A stretch of DNA of 64,000 bases. It comes from Neobacillus massiliamazoniensis. GTDB lineage: Bacteria > Bacillota > Bacilli > Bacillales > Cytobacillaceae. The notes under the pieces are model-generated. The model saw nothing but the letters and a program-made list of their open reading frames with translations. It ran no database searches and was not told the DNA's origin. This document shows, in pieces, positions 1 to 9,258 of this stretch. The translations under genes were made by a program, and so were the position numbers. Each line of letters starts with the position of its first letter. Position 1 is the stretch's first letter. Location: NCBI RefSeq assembly GCF_001048695.1, contig NZ_CVRB01000003.1, positions 558,001 to 622,000 of the forward strand. Reading direction: 5' to 3'.

Positions 1-1
1 A

Positions 2-703
2 GGAAGTATGATTTACAACATGAAAGAGAGTAGCTTTCAAACATTAAAAGGACCTATTTTCACCAATATTCTCTTAGCCGATGAAATTAATCGGACACCG
101 GCTAAGACCCAGGCAGCTCTTCTAGAAGCCATGGAAGAAAGGCAAGTAACCATACAAGGTGAAACCTATTCCTTACCTGAGGTATTTTTTGTAGTCGCAA
201 CCCAAAACCCAATCGAATTTGAAGGCACCTATCCGCTACCTGAAGCACAGCAGGATCGTTTCTTATTTAAACTACATATAGATTTTCCTTCCTTTGAGGA
301 AGAAAAAAATGTGTTAAAAAATGTGATTGAAAACAGCTTTAACGAAACACCTGTTTCTCAGGTCCTAGATTTGAATACTTTTATCAAAATTAGAAAAGAG
401 ATTGAGCAGGTCACAGTTGGTGAGAATATTTTAGAATATCTTTTACAAATTGTCAGGAAGACAAGAGAATCGGAAGCCATACGTTTTGGAGCGAGTACCA
501 GGGCAGGGATTTCCATTGGGAAAGCCGCACAAGCATGGGCATATTTAGCCGGACGGAATTATGTTACCCCGGATGATATCAAAATGACAGCTAAGCCGGC
601 ACTAAGACACCGTATTCAGTTATCCCCGCATATAGAATTGGAGGGAGCAGCCGTTGACCAAATCATTGAAGAGCTTGTGGGGTCGGTTCCTGTTCCGCGA
701 TAG
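2..703 (+). CDS. MoxR-family AAA+ ATPase (5' end outside window)
   Basis: The reading frame is open to the left edge, so the N-terminus with the Walker A loop is missing. What remains shows a Walker B region (ILLADEINR), the sensor motif ATQNP and an arginine-finger region (QQDRFLFK), followed by the C-terminal lid. This is the MoxR branch of AAA+ ATPases, chaperone-like enzymes that usually act with the DUF58 protein encoded next door. The 3' end overlaps the start of that DUF58 gene, so the two are almost certainly cotranslated. The in-frame ATG visible near the left edge is not the true start, because conserved MoxR residues continue upstream of it. Substrate is unknown. Confidence 0.93.
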   Translation, partial: GSMIYNMKESSFQTLKGPIFTNILLADEINRTPAKTQAALLEAMEERQVTIQGETYSLPEVFFVVATQNPIEFEGTYPLPEAQQDRFLFKLHIDFPSFEEEKNVLKNVIENSFNETPVSQVLDLNTFIKIRKEIEQVTVGENILEYLLQIVRKTRESEAIRFGASTRAGISIGKAAQAWAYLAGRNYVTPDDIKMTAKPALRHRIQLSPHIELEGAAVDQIIEELVGSVPVPR

Positions 704-2012
704 AGGGATTATTCCAACAAAAAGAATCATGCTCGTCTTCGGTCTCCTTTCTCTTACATTATTAGTAGGAGCTGTACGAGGAATCTCATGGGGATTCATA
801 TTGACGATTAATGGACTGGTTTTTTTAGTAAGTCTTATCGATTTACTATTTTCTCCGAAAAAAAATCAGCTTTCCTTTAACCGTATATTACCAGAAGAGA
901 TGGAGAGAGGTCTTCCGTATACCATCCAGCTTGAAGTAAACAATCATTCTCAGCATTCTTTTTCGTATCGGATGGTAGATAACCTGCCGCAATCGTTCGT
1001 TCAGCCATTTCCTATCGTGGGAATGGCGGCAAAGGAAGCTGTAACCGAAGTAACCTATGAAACGACCGCATCGGTAAGAGGAAAATATGAAGTCACAAAG
1101 CTTTTTTGCCGGTATCGAAGTTTCATTGGCTTATGGGAAAAGCAAACAACAGTGGATATAGTGGATACCGTGAAAGTCATTCCTGATTTAACCGAAACGA
1201 AGCAGTATTTAGCCAATGCCCAGCAATTTTTAATATACGAAGGTTTAAAGATTCGTAAGCAGAGAAGCGGTGTAGGCGAGTTTTCCAAAATCAGAAGCTA
1301 CGTTGTAGGGGATGACCCGCGGAAAATCAATTGGCGCCAAACTGCTAAACTGCAAGAAGTGATGACAAATGAATATGAACCAGAGCACGGGAAGTATATC
1401 ACCATCTTACTTGATTGTGGCAGAATGATGGGGGCTGAATTGAAAAAAGGGAACCGCTTAGAAAAAGTGTTAGAGGCAGCTTTGACTGTCGCGGCGGCTG
1501 CTCTAAAAAAAGGTGACTATGTTTCTGTCCTAGCTTTTTCAAAGGAAATTAAAGTATTTGTGCCCCCTGCGAAGGGAATGGCGCATTTGCAGACCATCCT
1601 CCAAGCGATTTTTGATGTAAAGGTGGATGCAGCTGAGTCTAATTATGCAGCTGTCTTTCAATATTTAGAAATCGTTCAAAAGAAGCGCAGCTTGCTCTTA
1701 TTATTTAGTGATGTTCGTACATTCCTTCATGAGGAAAGCGCATTGTTGTATTTAAAACGATTAAGGCAGAGGCATTTGTTCTTTATGATGGGGATTGAGG
1801 ATCAGACACTTATTAATAGAATAAAAGAAGAGCCAAAGGATGTTCAAACCGTAATGATGAAAAGTATTGCTCAGCAGCAAATGCTAATTAAAAAGCGGGA
1901 AAAAATCAAATGGGAAAAACAGGGCCTCCAAATGGTGGAGGCCCGAGAGGAAAAATTAGCGATTGCAGCTGTTTCTCATTATATTGACATTATGAATCAA
2001 AATCTCCTCTAG
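654..2012 (+). CDS. DUF58 domain membrane-anchored protein
   Basis: A 452-residue protein with two hydrophobic segments (about residues 25-42 and 46-66), a beta-rich middle, and the DUF58 hallmark [14 protein letters not shown] at about 219-232, followed by a von Willebrand A-like region ([10 protein letters not shown]). DUF58 proteins pair with MoxR ATPases, as YeaD does with YeaC in B. subtilis. The start is uncertain: the TTG used here overlaps the MoxR gene by 50 bp; an in-frame TTG at 672 is also possible. The first ATG would remove the conserved [11 protein letters not shown] segment, so it is less likely. The 3' end overlaps the end of the convergent SpoIIM-like gene by about 20 bp. 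Confidence 0.9.
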   Translation: MTKSLKSLWGRFLFRDRGIIPTKRIMLVFGLLSLTLLVGAVRGISWGFILTINGLVFLVSLIDLLFSPKKNQLSFNRILPEEMERGLPYTIQLEVNNHSQHSFSYRMVDNLPQSFVQPFPIVGMAAKEAVTEVTYETTASVRGKYEVTKLFCRYRSFIGLWEKQTTVDIVDTVKVIPDLTETKQYLANAQQFLIYEGLKIRKQRSGVGEFSKIRSYVVGDDPRKINWRQTAKLQEVMTNEYEPEHGKYITILLDCGRMMGAELKKGNRLEKVLEAALTVAAAALKKGDYVSVLAFSKEIKVFVPPAKGMAHLQTILQAIFDVKVDAAESNYAAVFQYLEIVQKKRSLLLLFSDVRTFLHEESALLYLKRLRQRHLFFMMGIEDQTLINRIKEEPKDVQTVMMKSIAQQQMLIKKREKIKWEKQGLQMVEAREEKLAIAAVSHYIDIMNQNLL

Positions 2013-2970
2013 TTTCACTTTTAGATAGTTTTAGCTTTCCGATGATCACATAGAGAATTAAGCCCAACACTGTTAGGAGTGCGACGATGTACTTTGCTTC
2101 AAGTGGGATAGCAGCAGGAGTGATAAAGCCCTCTATTATACCAGCGATGACAAACAAAGGAACCGTCCCGAGCAGGAGCTGTACGGAGCGTTTGGCCTGC
2201 TCCTTTAATTGGAATCCTCTTGAATAGTGTCCCGGTACAAAGAGCTTATAGCCCATTAATAATCCGGCACCGCCGGCAATAAAAATGGCTGTAAGCTCTA
2301 TCATCCCATGTGGAACGATATATGCCCAAAAATCATAGGATTTTCCATGTTGCCAAAACAGTGCAGCGAGTGCTCCCATCAAAATTCCATTCGAGACTAG
2401 TATATAGACGGTTAAAATCCCAAATGTAACACCACCGGCAAAGGCTAAGATTGCCACTTGAATATTGTTCGTCATAATGCTAGCGGACATAAGGGAGGAA
2501 TCGACGGCGGCGCCGTTTTTTCCTAGATGTTCGGGTGAAACACCTTGGGCGACCTCCGGTGGTAGAATAGAATAAATATGTAATGGGTCGTTCATGACTG
2601 ATAGGAAACTTCCGATTGCACCGATGATAAACAGGACCATGGCAACCAAGACAAATTTCCATTGTTCTAGTAGTAAGCCAATAAATTTGGTGCTAAAAAA
2701 ATAGCGAATTTGTTTTCCACTAGAAATTTGATCTTTATAAAAAAGATTATGTGATTTTGAAACAAGTCCGTTTAAGTATCCGGTTACTTCGTCATTTGGG
2801 AAGTAGGTTTGGCAATATGAGAGATTCTGAGCTGCCTTTTGATAGAGTCGATAGAATTGTGTAATATTGGACCCAGTAATCACCTTTTTGCTCTTATTTA
2901 ACGACGTAACCATTTGTTCAAGCTGTTTCCAGTCTTCACGATGCTTTTTAATAAATTGTAAAGAATCCAT
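1990..2970 (-). CDS. SpoIIM-like (DUF95) integral membrane protein
   Basis: A 326-residue protein with an acidic and basic soluble N-terminal third (about 1-100) and then five or so hydrophobic helices. The layout and motifs such as NNIQVAILAFAGGVTFGILT and VPHGMIELTAIFIAGGAGLLMG match the stage II sporulation protein M / DUF95 family. It is longer than sporulation SpoIIM of B. subtilis (about 214 residues), so it is probably the family member found in MoxR-DUF58-RDD clusters rather than the forespore-engulfment protein itself. It is convergent with DUF58 and divergent from the RDD gene. A good ribosome binding site (AAGGAGGTGTC) precedes the ATG. Confidence 0.88.
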   Translation of the reverse strand: MDSLQFIKKHREDWKQLEQMVTSLNKSKKVITGSNITQFYRLYQKAAQNLSYCQTYFPNDEVTGYLNGLVSKSHNLFYKDQISSGKQIRYFFSTKFIGLLLEQWKFVLVAMVLFIIGAIGSFLSVMNDPLHIYSILPPEVAQGVSPEHLGKNGAAVDSSLMSASIMTNNIQVAILAFAGGVTFGILTVYILVSNGILMGALAALFWQHGKSYDFWAYIVPHGMIELTAIFIAGGAGLLMGYKLFVPGHYSRGFQLKEQAKRSVQLLLGTVPLFVIAGIIEGFITPAAIPLEAKYIVALLTVLGLILYVIIGKLKLSKSETRGDFDS

Positions 2971-3082
2971 TTTGACACCTCCTTGTTTAAACAGTATTAT
3001 TTTCTATTCCTTATTATAGTAATGATGTAGAAAAATAGAAACACCTAAAGATAATTACAACAATGAAATGGGGGAAAACCTA

Positions 3083-3886
3083 GTGAACAAAGACCAAATG
3101 GATATTAAAACACCTGAATACGTATCGCTTCAGTTTCAGCTAGCAGGTTTAGGGAGCAGAGCTGCAGCCTTTATCTACGATCAGGTTATCTTAGGCTTCG
3201 CAAGTATTCTGTTATTCTTTGGAAGTCTTTTTGTGATGAAGGGGATGTCATCTTTTCCGTTTTTTCAGGATGAGAATCTTGTTCCTCTTGCGATTATCGT
3301 TATTGTCCTGTTTATCCTTAAATGGTGTTACTTTTTTGCCTGCGAGTTTTTTTCTGGAGGAAGGACGATTGGAAAGAAAATTGTGGGAATCCGTGTGATT
3401 CAGGAAAATGGTCACAGCATCACTTTGCTATCAAGCTTCATTCGCAATCTGCTGCGTATCATTGATGCCTTGCCAACCAGTTATTTCCTTGGCATCGTGA
3501 TGATTTTACTTCATTCCAAGCATAAAAGGCTGGGCGATGTAGTTGCAGGAACGATCGTCGTTCATGAGCGAAAAGCAAAGCCGAAAAAGAAGCGGTCTCC
3601 TATTGAAAAAGAAATTCAGCGCCGTGGACTCTCCCAAGCTAGTCTAACAGTTGACGAATTTGCATTAAAATCATATACCTCAAAAGATTGGAAGCTGATT
3701 AGTACATATGTAAGTAGATTTCATGATTTACCATTAGTAGAAAGAAATCAGCTTACAAAACAAATCGCAGAAATTTTGCTTCCTAAAATCGGGATGGAAG
3801 TGGAAGGAAGTAATGAACAAGATTTAGAAAATACCCTCCTCGTGCTATATTTACTACTGAAAGAGGAATGGGAGTTTGAATTATAG
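3083..3886 (+). CDS. RDD family membrane protein
   Basis: Polytopic protein with the RDD signature: GLGSRAAAFIYDQ near the N-terminus, the GRTIGKKIVGIRV turn, and KRLGDVVAGTIVVHE after the last helix. About 80 soluble residues follow the membrane domain. RDD proteins are often encoded next to SpoIIM/DUF95, DUF58 and MoxR genes, as here, and some have been linked to ion transport; no substrate can be assigned. I prefer the GTG start at 3083, because the GGGGG ribosome binding site lies 7-8 bases upstream of it, over the ATG at 3068, which would place that G-run inside the gene. Confidence 0.88.
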   Translation: MNKDQMDIKTPEYVSLQFQLAGLGSRAAAFIYDQVILGFASILLFFGSLFVMKGMSSFPFFQDENLVPLAIIVIVLFILKWCYFFACEFFSGGRTIGKKIVGIRVIQENGHSITLLSSFIRNLLRIIDALPTSYFLGIVMILLHSKHKRLGDVVAGTIVVHERKAKPKKKRSPIEKEIQRRGLSQASLTVDEFALKSYTSKDWKLISTYVSRFHDLPLVERNQLTKQIAEILLPKIGMEVEGSNEQDLENTLLVLYLLLKEEWEFEL

Positions 3887-3894
3887 TGAAAATG

Positions 3895-4198
3895 GAGGAT
3901 GTCCCAAAAGGTGACAGGCACCACTATATGTACAAAGTTCATAATAATTTTTCCGCAATGTTGATTGGAGCGGAAGGCGCTCGATCCTCGAAAATGCTAT
4001 CGCATTTCCTTCGTGCGGTGTTGATTCAAAGATGATGTTTCAAGTCCTGCGGGAGTACGGGGCAGGGGAGACCCCACAGGCGCAGGTAGCGCCGAGGAGG
4101 CTCCAAGGACCGCCACTAGAACGGAAATCAACAGACAAAGTTTAACAGACTATTAATAAAAAGGGGGGCCCTAAAAGTAATACTTTTGGGACATCCTC
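3895..4198. repeat. Palindrome-flanked intergenic repeat (MITE-like)
   Basis: About 304 bp bounded by a perfect 16-bp inverted repeat (GAGGATGTCCCAAAAG at the left, its complement at the right). The interior holds GC-rich blocks (GGAGCGGAAGGC, CTGCGGGAGTA, GAGACCCCACAGGCGCAGG, GCGCCGAGGAGGCT, ACGGAAATCAAC) that I recognise as a degraded copy of a repeat scattered through Bacillaceae genomes, and the GGTGACAGGCACCAC motif common in such elements. It has no coding potential. The right end also forms a smaller hairpin (CCCTAAAAGTA / TACTTTTGGG) that may end transcription. Confidence 0.7.
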
Positions 4199-4371
4199 TT
4201 TATGTTTTGTTTAAAATCAACCACGGTCTTGTTTGATTTTGTCAAATCCCTCCGACTTTTGTCGTATTTTCAAAAATCAAATCGAAAAATTTACATTTAC
4301 GATGTATAATAGGAACTTGGTATTATAGGATTTTATCAATCTTAAAGTTGAAGAAGGAGGAAATGATTTTA

Positions 4372-4752
4372 ATGGAATGGACATTAGCGTGCTTGTTTGG
4401 AATTTCTGCTTTGTTGCTAATCGTTTCGATAAAGAAAAATCGTAATGCGTCAAAAGAAGAACAAAAAGGAATCGATCTGGTTCACGTATCTTTGATGAAA
4501 GAAATAAATGATATCCAAGAAACCATTCGCAATATAGAACTTGACATAGAAGTTGTCATGAAGGAAGCAGGAAGTCAACTTTCTCCTCAAGAAAAACTAT
4601 TCATGCGTGAAGTTCTAGACTTGTATAAACGAGATTATTCCATGGCAAGTATTGCTGAGAAAAAACAAGTACCAGTGAGTGAAATTGAAGAGCTGCTTGC
4701 TCCTTTTCAAGCATTAAAGAATGAAAGGAGAAAAGTTGCAAATGAGAATTAA
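4372..4752 (+). CDS. Small membrane-anchored protein, unknown function
   Basis: One N-terminal transmembrane helix (about residues 3-20) is followed by a coiled, charged cytoplasmic tail of about 105 residues. The segment SMASIAEKKQVPVSEIEELL near the C-terminus resembles a helix-turn-helix-like pair of helices. I do not recognise a named family. The ATG at 4372 sits 11 bases after AAGGAGG and puts the hydrophobic stretch right at the N-terminus; the in-frame ATG at 4363 is too close to that site, and the TTG at 4348 lies before it. The stop overlaps the start region of the next gene, so the pair is probably translated together. Confidence 0.7.
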   Translation: MEWTLACLFGISALLLIVSIKKNRNASKEEQKGIDLVHVSLMKEINDIQETIRNIELDIEVVMKEAGSQLSPQEKLFMREVLDLYKRDYSMASIAEKKQVPVSEIEELLAPFQALKNERRKVANEN

Positions 4753-5221
4753 CTTATTGAGCAGCTTTGCAGCAGGGATCCTTATTACGACAACTATTTG
4801 CAGCGCTGTTTACATTTTTGATAAAGGGAACACAGCGAAAACATCAGAAAAAATAATCGTAAAGCAAACAAATGCTCAACCATCTGAGACTGATATGAAA
4901 AACAAGCTTTCATCAGTTGGCTATGTCGTCCAAACGAAGGATGAATATGATAAGACTATAAACGATGCAAAAGCAGCCGCACAAAAAGGAGCAGCACCTG
5001 ACCCTAACAAACCCGTCTCCAAAGTAGTGTTGAATGTTTCAAATGGGATGACAAGCATCGATATCGGGCGCGCACTACAAAAAGCAAATATTGTCCCGGA
5101 TGCATATGCCTTCTCGAAAGATATCGAGGGTAAAGGATTGCAAAAAAAATTACGTCCTGGTATTTATGAAGTGGACAGCAGTATGACATACGATCAAGTC
5201 GTTTCAACTATTTTTAAATAA
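4742..5221 (+). CDS. Short MltG/YceG-like membrane-anchored protein
   Basis: About 159 residues: an N-terminal signal-anchor (LLSSFAAGILITTTICSAVYIF), a charged linker with a coiled stretch, and a C-terminal domain of about 60 residues (GMTSIDIGRALQKANIV through LRPGIYEV) like the LysM-like N-terminal part of endolytic transglycosylase MltG. The catalytic part of MltG, a protein of more than 300 residues, is absent, so this is a cell-surface binding module rather than an enzyme. AAAGGAG lies about 10 bases before the ATG used. The gene overlaps the preceding one and ends at a hairpin terminator. Confidence 0.72.
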   Translation: MRINLLSSFAAGILITTTICSAVYIFDKGNTAKTSEKIIVKQTNAQPSETDMKNKLSSVGYVVQTKDEYDKTINDAKAAAQKGAAPDPNKPVSKVVLNVSNGMTSIDIGRALQKANIVPDAYAFSKDIEGKGLQKKLRPGIYEVDSSMTYDQVVSTIFK

Positions 5222-5260
5222 TGTTTCTAATTAAATAGGCTACTTTAATAATAGATACAT

Positions 5261-5295
5261 AAGGACACTTCTATAATCAAGGAAGTGTCCTTTGT
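5261..5295 (+). terminator. Rho-independent terminator
   Basis: Stem AGGACACTT / AAGTGTCCT with a T-rich tail, 40 bases after the MltG-like gene. Confidence 0.8.
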
Positions 5296-5686
5296 TTATA
5301 AGAACTATTTATTTCGTTAGTAGTTTGTGAATTTGTCCTTTACCGATGATAGTATTTTATATTATAATGTCCTTAATTACGAACAAATTCCTCTTCGATT
5401 AACCCAAATTATTACCCAATTTAAAGTGTTTCTCTCCTATTAAAATTTTAATCCTTTATTACGGAATTCTTCTATATTGTGATATTTCCTTGAAATGATC
5501 TATTTTTAAGGAGGTGATTTAATGTCCTAAAAAGTGATAATTATATTATTTTATTAGTCTAAGTTTCATATCCTCTAAGATCTGCTTTAAGTTCAGCCAA
5601 CACATCTTGAATCTTCTCCTTGTTATTGAAAAATTCCTTACTAAAAAAATCCTAGATTATATAAAAAGAGGGGATGGAGTTATTTT
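5296..5686. other. Gene-poor gap with a vestigial start site
   Basis: No convincing gene. A near-perfect Shine-Dalgarno sequence (AAGGAGGTGATTT, from about 5508) is followed by ATG-TCC-TAA, a two-codon reading frame. On the minus strand, about 5559-5655, a short stop-flanked frame ends in a protein-like stretch (IQDVLAELKADLRGYET). Both look like remnants of deleted genes; neither can be named. Confidence 0.4.
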
Positions 5687-7738
5687 ATGGCGAAAAATCG
5701 AAAAATTTGGGCAATTCTTTCTTCCGCTGCTTTAGCCAGCAGTATTTTACTACCGACTACTATTGTAAACGGGCAATCTCAAGCGTATAATCCTAATCCG
5801 AACGTCTTGGATATCGGTTCTAAGCTTCGTGCCGAAACATTGGAAGAAGCGAAGGCAGCAAATAAAATTGATTTGCAAGGTGCCAGCACAGAAAGTAGTC
5901 AAACAACTAGTGGAGCAACTAATTCATTAACACAAGCAAATGTGGGTTTAGAAAAAAAGTGGTTAACGCACAATGACTATACAGGGAAATATGCCTTAAC
6001 CGACTTTACCCTTCGTGCAGTAGGTAAATATGGGGAAGTTTGGGTAGCAAACAATTTGAATTTCCCTGCTAACGATCCTCGAAATGGTAAAGTATCAATT
6101 TCAGATGCTCAAGTCAATTACTTGCTAAACGAGTTTGATGCAAGAATGTATGAAAAGGAAGTTTCATTTTTTGGTGCTCCTGCTGAGCGAAAAGGTGAAG
6201 ATGGCTATAATGGCTGGTATAAAGATGACAGCGGAAGAACGGTTATTTTAATCGACAATATCAAAGACCAAAGTTATTACAACTCTAACTATCCAAGTTA
6301 CATAGCTGGTTATTTTTCACCAACCATCAGTGACTTTGTTGATCGAAATGTCATGACGGTTGATTGCTATGACTGGCTGAACCGTACGGGTCCTAATTCT
6401 GCAAATCCATATTTGTATGAAGGAGTATTCGCACACGAATTTCAGCATTTATTACACCGTGATACTGATAGCTCCGAAGAAAGTTTCGTGAATGAAGGAC
6501 TGTCTGATTTTGCCCAATATCTTGTAGGATATGGGCACCCAATGGGACATGTGAATTTCTTTATGAATAATCTCCGTAATTCTTTAACACTTTGGGGAGA
6601 CCAATCTGATTTAGAGATTCTTGGCGACTATGGGAATGCTTATCTTTTCCAACTTTACATGTATGAACATTTTGGAGAGCCGTTTATACAAGCCGAATTT
6701 AAGAATCAAAAACATGGTATTGCCGGAATTAACGATGCACTAAAAACTATTGGAGCAAATACTGACTTTGAAACCCTTTATCAGGATTATATGACTGCAA
6801 TAATGCTTGATGGAAAATATCAAGGTAGTAGTCAATATAAGTTTAATTTAATAGATTTAAAGCCTAATGTTGATGCTGTAAAACAGAATACTGAAGTGCC
6901 GGCATGGGGAACAGATTTCAAAACGATCATTCCTGATAAGAAAATTGATCACTTATACTTTAAAGGATTGGATTTCTTAGGAACTAATTGGACAACTGCC
7001 CAAGATACTTTGAAAGGAACGGTCCTTTGGGGAAATAAGGGCGACCAGGCTGATAATTTTCTAATCAAGGAACTTGATTTAACGAATTTATCCCAAGCAA
7101 ACCTTACCTTTGATACAAAATATGATATTGAAGAGCAGTGGGATTTTGGCATGGTTCAAGTTTCAACTGATAATGGGAAAACTTGGACATCTCTTTCGAA
7201 TGGAGATACTCGTAGTGATATTGTTGATAAAGGCTATCCAAAAATTAAAGAAAATGTTCCTGGTTTTACTGGCAGCTCACATGGCTGGAAAACAGAGTCA
7301 TTCGACCTCAACAAATACGCCGGACAGAAAGTATTGCTCGGCTTCCGTTATATGACAGATTGGGCCTCAACTGATGCTGGCTGGTATCTATCAAACCTTA
7401 AATTAAATGGCAACACTATTGATGAAATGAAATCTACAACTGGATTTATGAGTTTAGAACAGGCCACTAAAGAATACGTCAATTATCAAGTACAATTTGT
7501 TGGCTATAAGAAAGGTGTAGCGAAGGGGTCAGAAAGTCATGTAAAAGTCATTCGCTTCCCAAGCTTAGTCAACATGTCCGAGTCAGACCGTGTTGATTTA
7601 CGGGGTATGTTGCGGAATGCGGAGTTCGAAAAAGTGGTTATGATGGTAACTTACGATGCACCAGAAGGTAAAAACGGCAGCGTAAATTACAATTACGATG
7701 TAGTAATGAATTCAGCAAAGAATAAAGTAAAACAATAG
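5687..7738 (+). CDS. Secreted zinc metallopeptidase, immune inhibitor A-like
   Basis: A 683-residue exported protein. It has a signal peptide (charged start, hydrophobic core about 8-24, likely cleavage near VNG-QS), then a catalytic domain with HEFQHLLH at 250-257 and a downstream NEGLSDF (269-275) whose Glu is placed like the third zinc ligand. The HEFQH plus NEG pairing resembles M30-type peptidases as well as M6. Residues about 430-575 form the beta-sandwich accessory domain found in InhA-like proteins (choice-of-anchor-J type: VQVSTDNGKTW, FRYMTDWASTDAGWYLSNL). No cell-wall anchor is seen, so it is probably released. A GGGGATGGAG site lies before the ATG, and the gene ends at a strong terminator. 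Confidence 0.85.
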   Translation: MAKNRKIWAILSSAALASSILLPTTIVNGQSQAYNPNPNVLDIGSKLRAETLEEAKAANKIDLQGASTESSQTTSGATNSLTQANVGLEKKWLTHNDYTGKYALTDFTLRAVGKYGEVWVANNLNFPANDPRNGKVSISDAQVNYLLNEFDARMYEKEVSFFGAPAERKGEDGYNGWYKDDSGRTVILIDNIKDQSYYNSNYPSYIAGYFSPTISDFVDRNVMTVDCYDWLNRTGPNSANPYLYEGVFAHEFQHLLHRDTDSSEESFVNEGLSDFAQYLVGYGHPMGHVNFFMNNLRNSLTLWGDQSDLEILGDYGNAYLFQLYMYEHFGEPFIQAEFKNQKHGIAGINDALKTIGANTDFETLYQDYMTAIMLDGKYQGSSQYKFNLIDLKPNVDAVKQNTEVPAWGTDFKTIIPDKKIDHLYFKGLDFLGTNWTTAQDTLKGTVLWGNKGDQADNFLIKELDLTNLSQANLTFDTKYDIEEQWDFGMVQVSTDNGKTWTSLSNGDTRSDIVDKGYPKIKENVPGFTGSSHGWKTESFDLNKYAGQKVLLGFRYMTDWASTDAGWYLSNLKLNGNTIDEMKSTTGFMSLEQATKEYVNYQVQFVGYKKGVAKGSESHVKVIRFPSLVNMSESDRVDLRGMLRNAEFEKVVMMVTYDAPEGKNGSVNYNYDVVMNSAKNKVKQ

Positions 7739-7759
7739 ATTTTGAATAAGAAAGTCAGG

Positions 7760-7808
7760 AAGCTGTCGCAAATTCACTTTATGTGGACTTATTGCGACAG
7801 CTTTTTTT
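7760..7808 (+). terminator. Rho-independent terminator
   Basis: A 12-bp stem (AAGCTGTCGCAA / TTGCGACAGCTT) followed by seven T, just after the metallopeptidase gene. Confidence 0.9.
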
Positions 7809-7992
7809 ATGCACGGTAAACCTCCTTTACGTGAAGTACCAATATTAAGGATTCTTAAGGTTTTTTCCAATAAAATGTTAAGTTTTAGTTTCTATACTAA
7901 CCTTGTAAGTTGACTGAAGCAGCTTTAAAAGTGCTGATGATACCTCAAGAGCCAATGTGCTGGAGAGAAATACAGGGAGGTAACGGGTTAGT

Positions 7993-8553
7993 ATGAAATG
8001 GATAAAATTTTTAATAGAGTCAATTAAAGCACCAAGAACTGTTGGCGCTATAGCACCTAGTCAAAATAAGCTTGCTAAGGAAATGATGGCAGACATAGAT
8101 TTTGACAGTGCAACGTGCATTGTGGAATATGGACCAGGAACTGGAGTATTTACTGATGAACTCATTAATAAAAAGGGAAAGCATACAAAATTGATAATAA
8201 TTGAAAATAATAAGGTGTTTTACGACCTTTTGGGGGTTAAATATTCCAATTGTGATAATATTATAATAATTAATGATTCTGCTGAGAATATCGGCGAGCA
8301 CTTAAAAAAGCATAGTATTGAAAGAGTGGATTATATCGTTTCAGGTCTACCATTTACTAGTCTGCCAAAACATATTTCTAATAAAATATTAGCTGCCACA
8401 AGAGAAATCCTAAAAGAAGGCGGAATGTTTATTACTTTCCAGTATACGTTATTAAAGAAGGACTATATTGCAGGTTACTTTAAAAGTGTAAACTATTGCA
8501 GAGTATTACTAAATTTTCCTCCAGCCTATGTTTTAAGGTGCAAAAATGCTTAA
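7993..8553 (+). CDS. PmtA-like class I SAM methyltransferase
   Basis: A 186-residue protein with SAM motif I (EYGPGTGVFTDEL, about 44-56) and the VSGLPFTSLP segment typical of the phospholipid N-methyltransferase / rRNA adenine dimethylase-like family (COG3963). The amphipathic N-terminus (KWIKFLIESIKAPRTVGAIAPS) matches that family too. The likely role is methylation of a membrane lipid head group, inferred from family only. It is AT-rich and sits 18 bases ahead of a VanR-type regulator in the same direction, so methylation and signalling are probably one operon. Confidence 0.8.
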   Translation: MKWIKFLIESIKAPRTVGAIAPSQNKLAKEMMADIDFDSATCIVEYGPGTGVFTDELINKKGKHTKLIIIENNKVFYDLLGVKYSNCDNIIIINDSAENIGEHLKKHSIERVDYIVSGLPFTSLPKHISNKILAATREILKEGGMFITFQYTLLKKDYIAGYFKSVNYCRVLLNFPPAYVLRCKNA

Positions 8554-8571
8554 TTGAAGAGGAGTTTGATT

Positions 8572-9258
8572 ATGGCAAATAGGATTCTAATAGTGGATGA
8601 TGATGACGAAATAAGAAAAATCACGGGAATATATTTAGCCAATGAAGGCTTTGAAGTACTTAAAGCGGAAAATGGACCGGAAGCCCTTGAAGTTATTAAA
8701 AATCATGTAGTGGACCTTGTCATTCTAGATATTATGATGCCAGGGATGGATGGTATTGAGGTTTGTCTGAAAATTAGAGAAAAGGATGTAATGCCAATTA
8801 TATTTTTATCAGCAAAATCAGAGGATCTGGACAAAATTCAAGGACTGGCATCAGGAGCTGATGATTATATTATTAAGCCTTTTAATGCCATGGAGCTTAT
8901 AGCAAGAGTCAAATCAAATCTAAGAAGATATACTAAGTATTCTGCTACACAAAATGCCAATAAAAATTTAATTGAAATAGGAAACCTAACAATAAATGCA
9001 GACACTAGAGAGGTTTTTATTGGAAACAATAATGTTAGACTAACTCCTAAGGAGTTTGATATTTTAGAGCTTTTAGCAAGAAATAAAGGGATTGTCTTTA
9101 GTATAGAAAAAATATACGAGCGGGTATGGGGAGAAGCGTTTTATAAATCAGATAATACTGTTATGGTTCATATAACAAAAATAAGAGAAAAAATTGAGCC
9201 GGATCCAAAAAAGCCAATATACATTAAGACCGTATGGGGAGTAGGTTATAAGATTTGA
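8572..9258 (+). CDS. OmpR/PhoB-family response regulator (VanR-like)
   Basis: About 228 residues: receiver domain with the acidic pocket DDDD at 9-12, phospho-acceptor Asp53 (ILDIMMPG), conserved Lys near FLSAK and KPF, and a C-terminal winged helix (LTPKEFDILELLARNKG, VHITKIREKIEPDP, TVWGVGYKI). The ATG chosen follows AAGAGGAG by about 8 bases; the upstream TTG would put the ribosome binding site inside the gene. It overlaps the kinase gene by 4 bases. DNA targets are not visible; the upstream methyltransferase gene is an obvious candidate. Confidence 0.93.
   Translation: MANRILIVDDDDEIRKITGIYLANEGFEVLKAENGPEALEVIKNHVVDLVILDIMMPGMDGIEVCLKIREKDVMPIIFLSAKSEDLDKIQGLASGADDYIIKPFNAMELIARVKSNLRRYTKYSATQNANKNLIEIGNLTINADTREVFIGNNNVRLTPKEFDILELLARNKGIVFSIEKIYERVWGEAFYKSDNTVMVHITKIREKIEPDPKKPIYIKTVWGVGYKI

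Noticed and set aside
1055-1288. Minus-strand frame inside the DUF58 gene
   Set aside because: Antisense shadow with no coding features.
5559-5655. Minus-strand stop-flanked frame ending in ADLRGYET
   Set aside because: Protein-like but without start codon, ribosome binding site or recognisable family; mentioned only within the gap entry.
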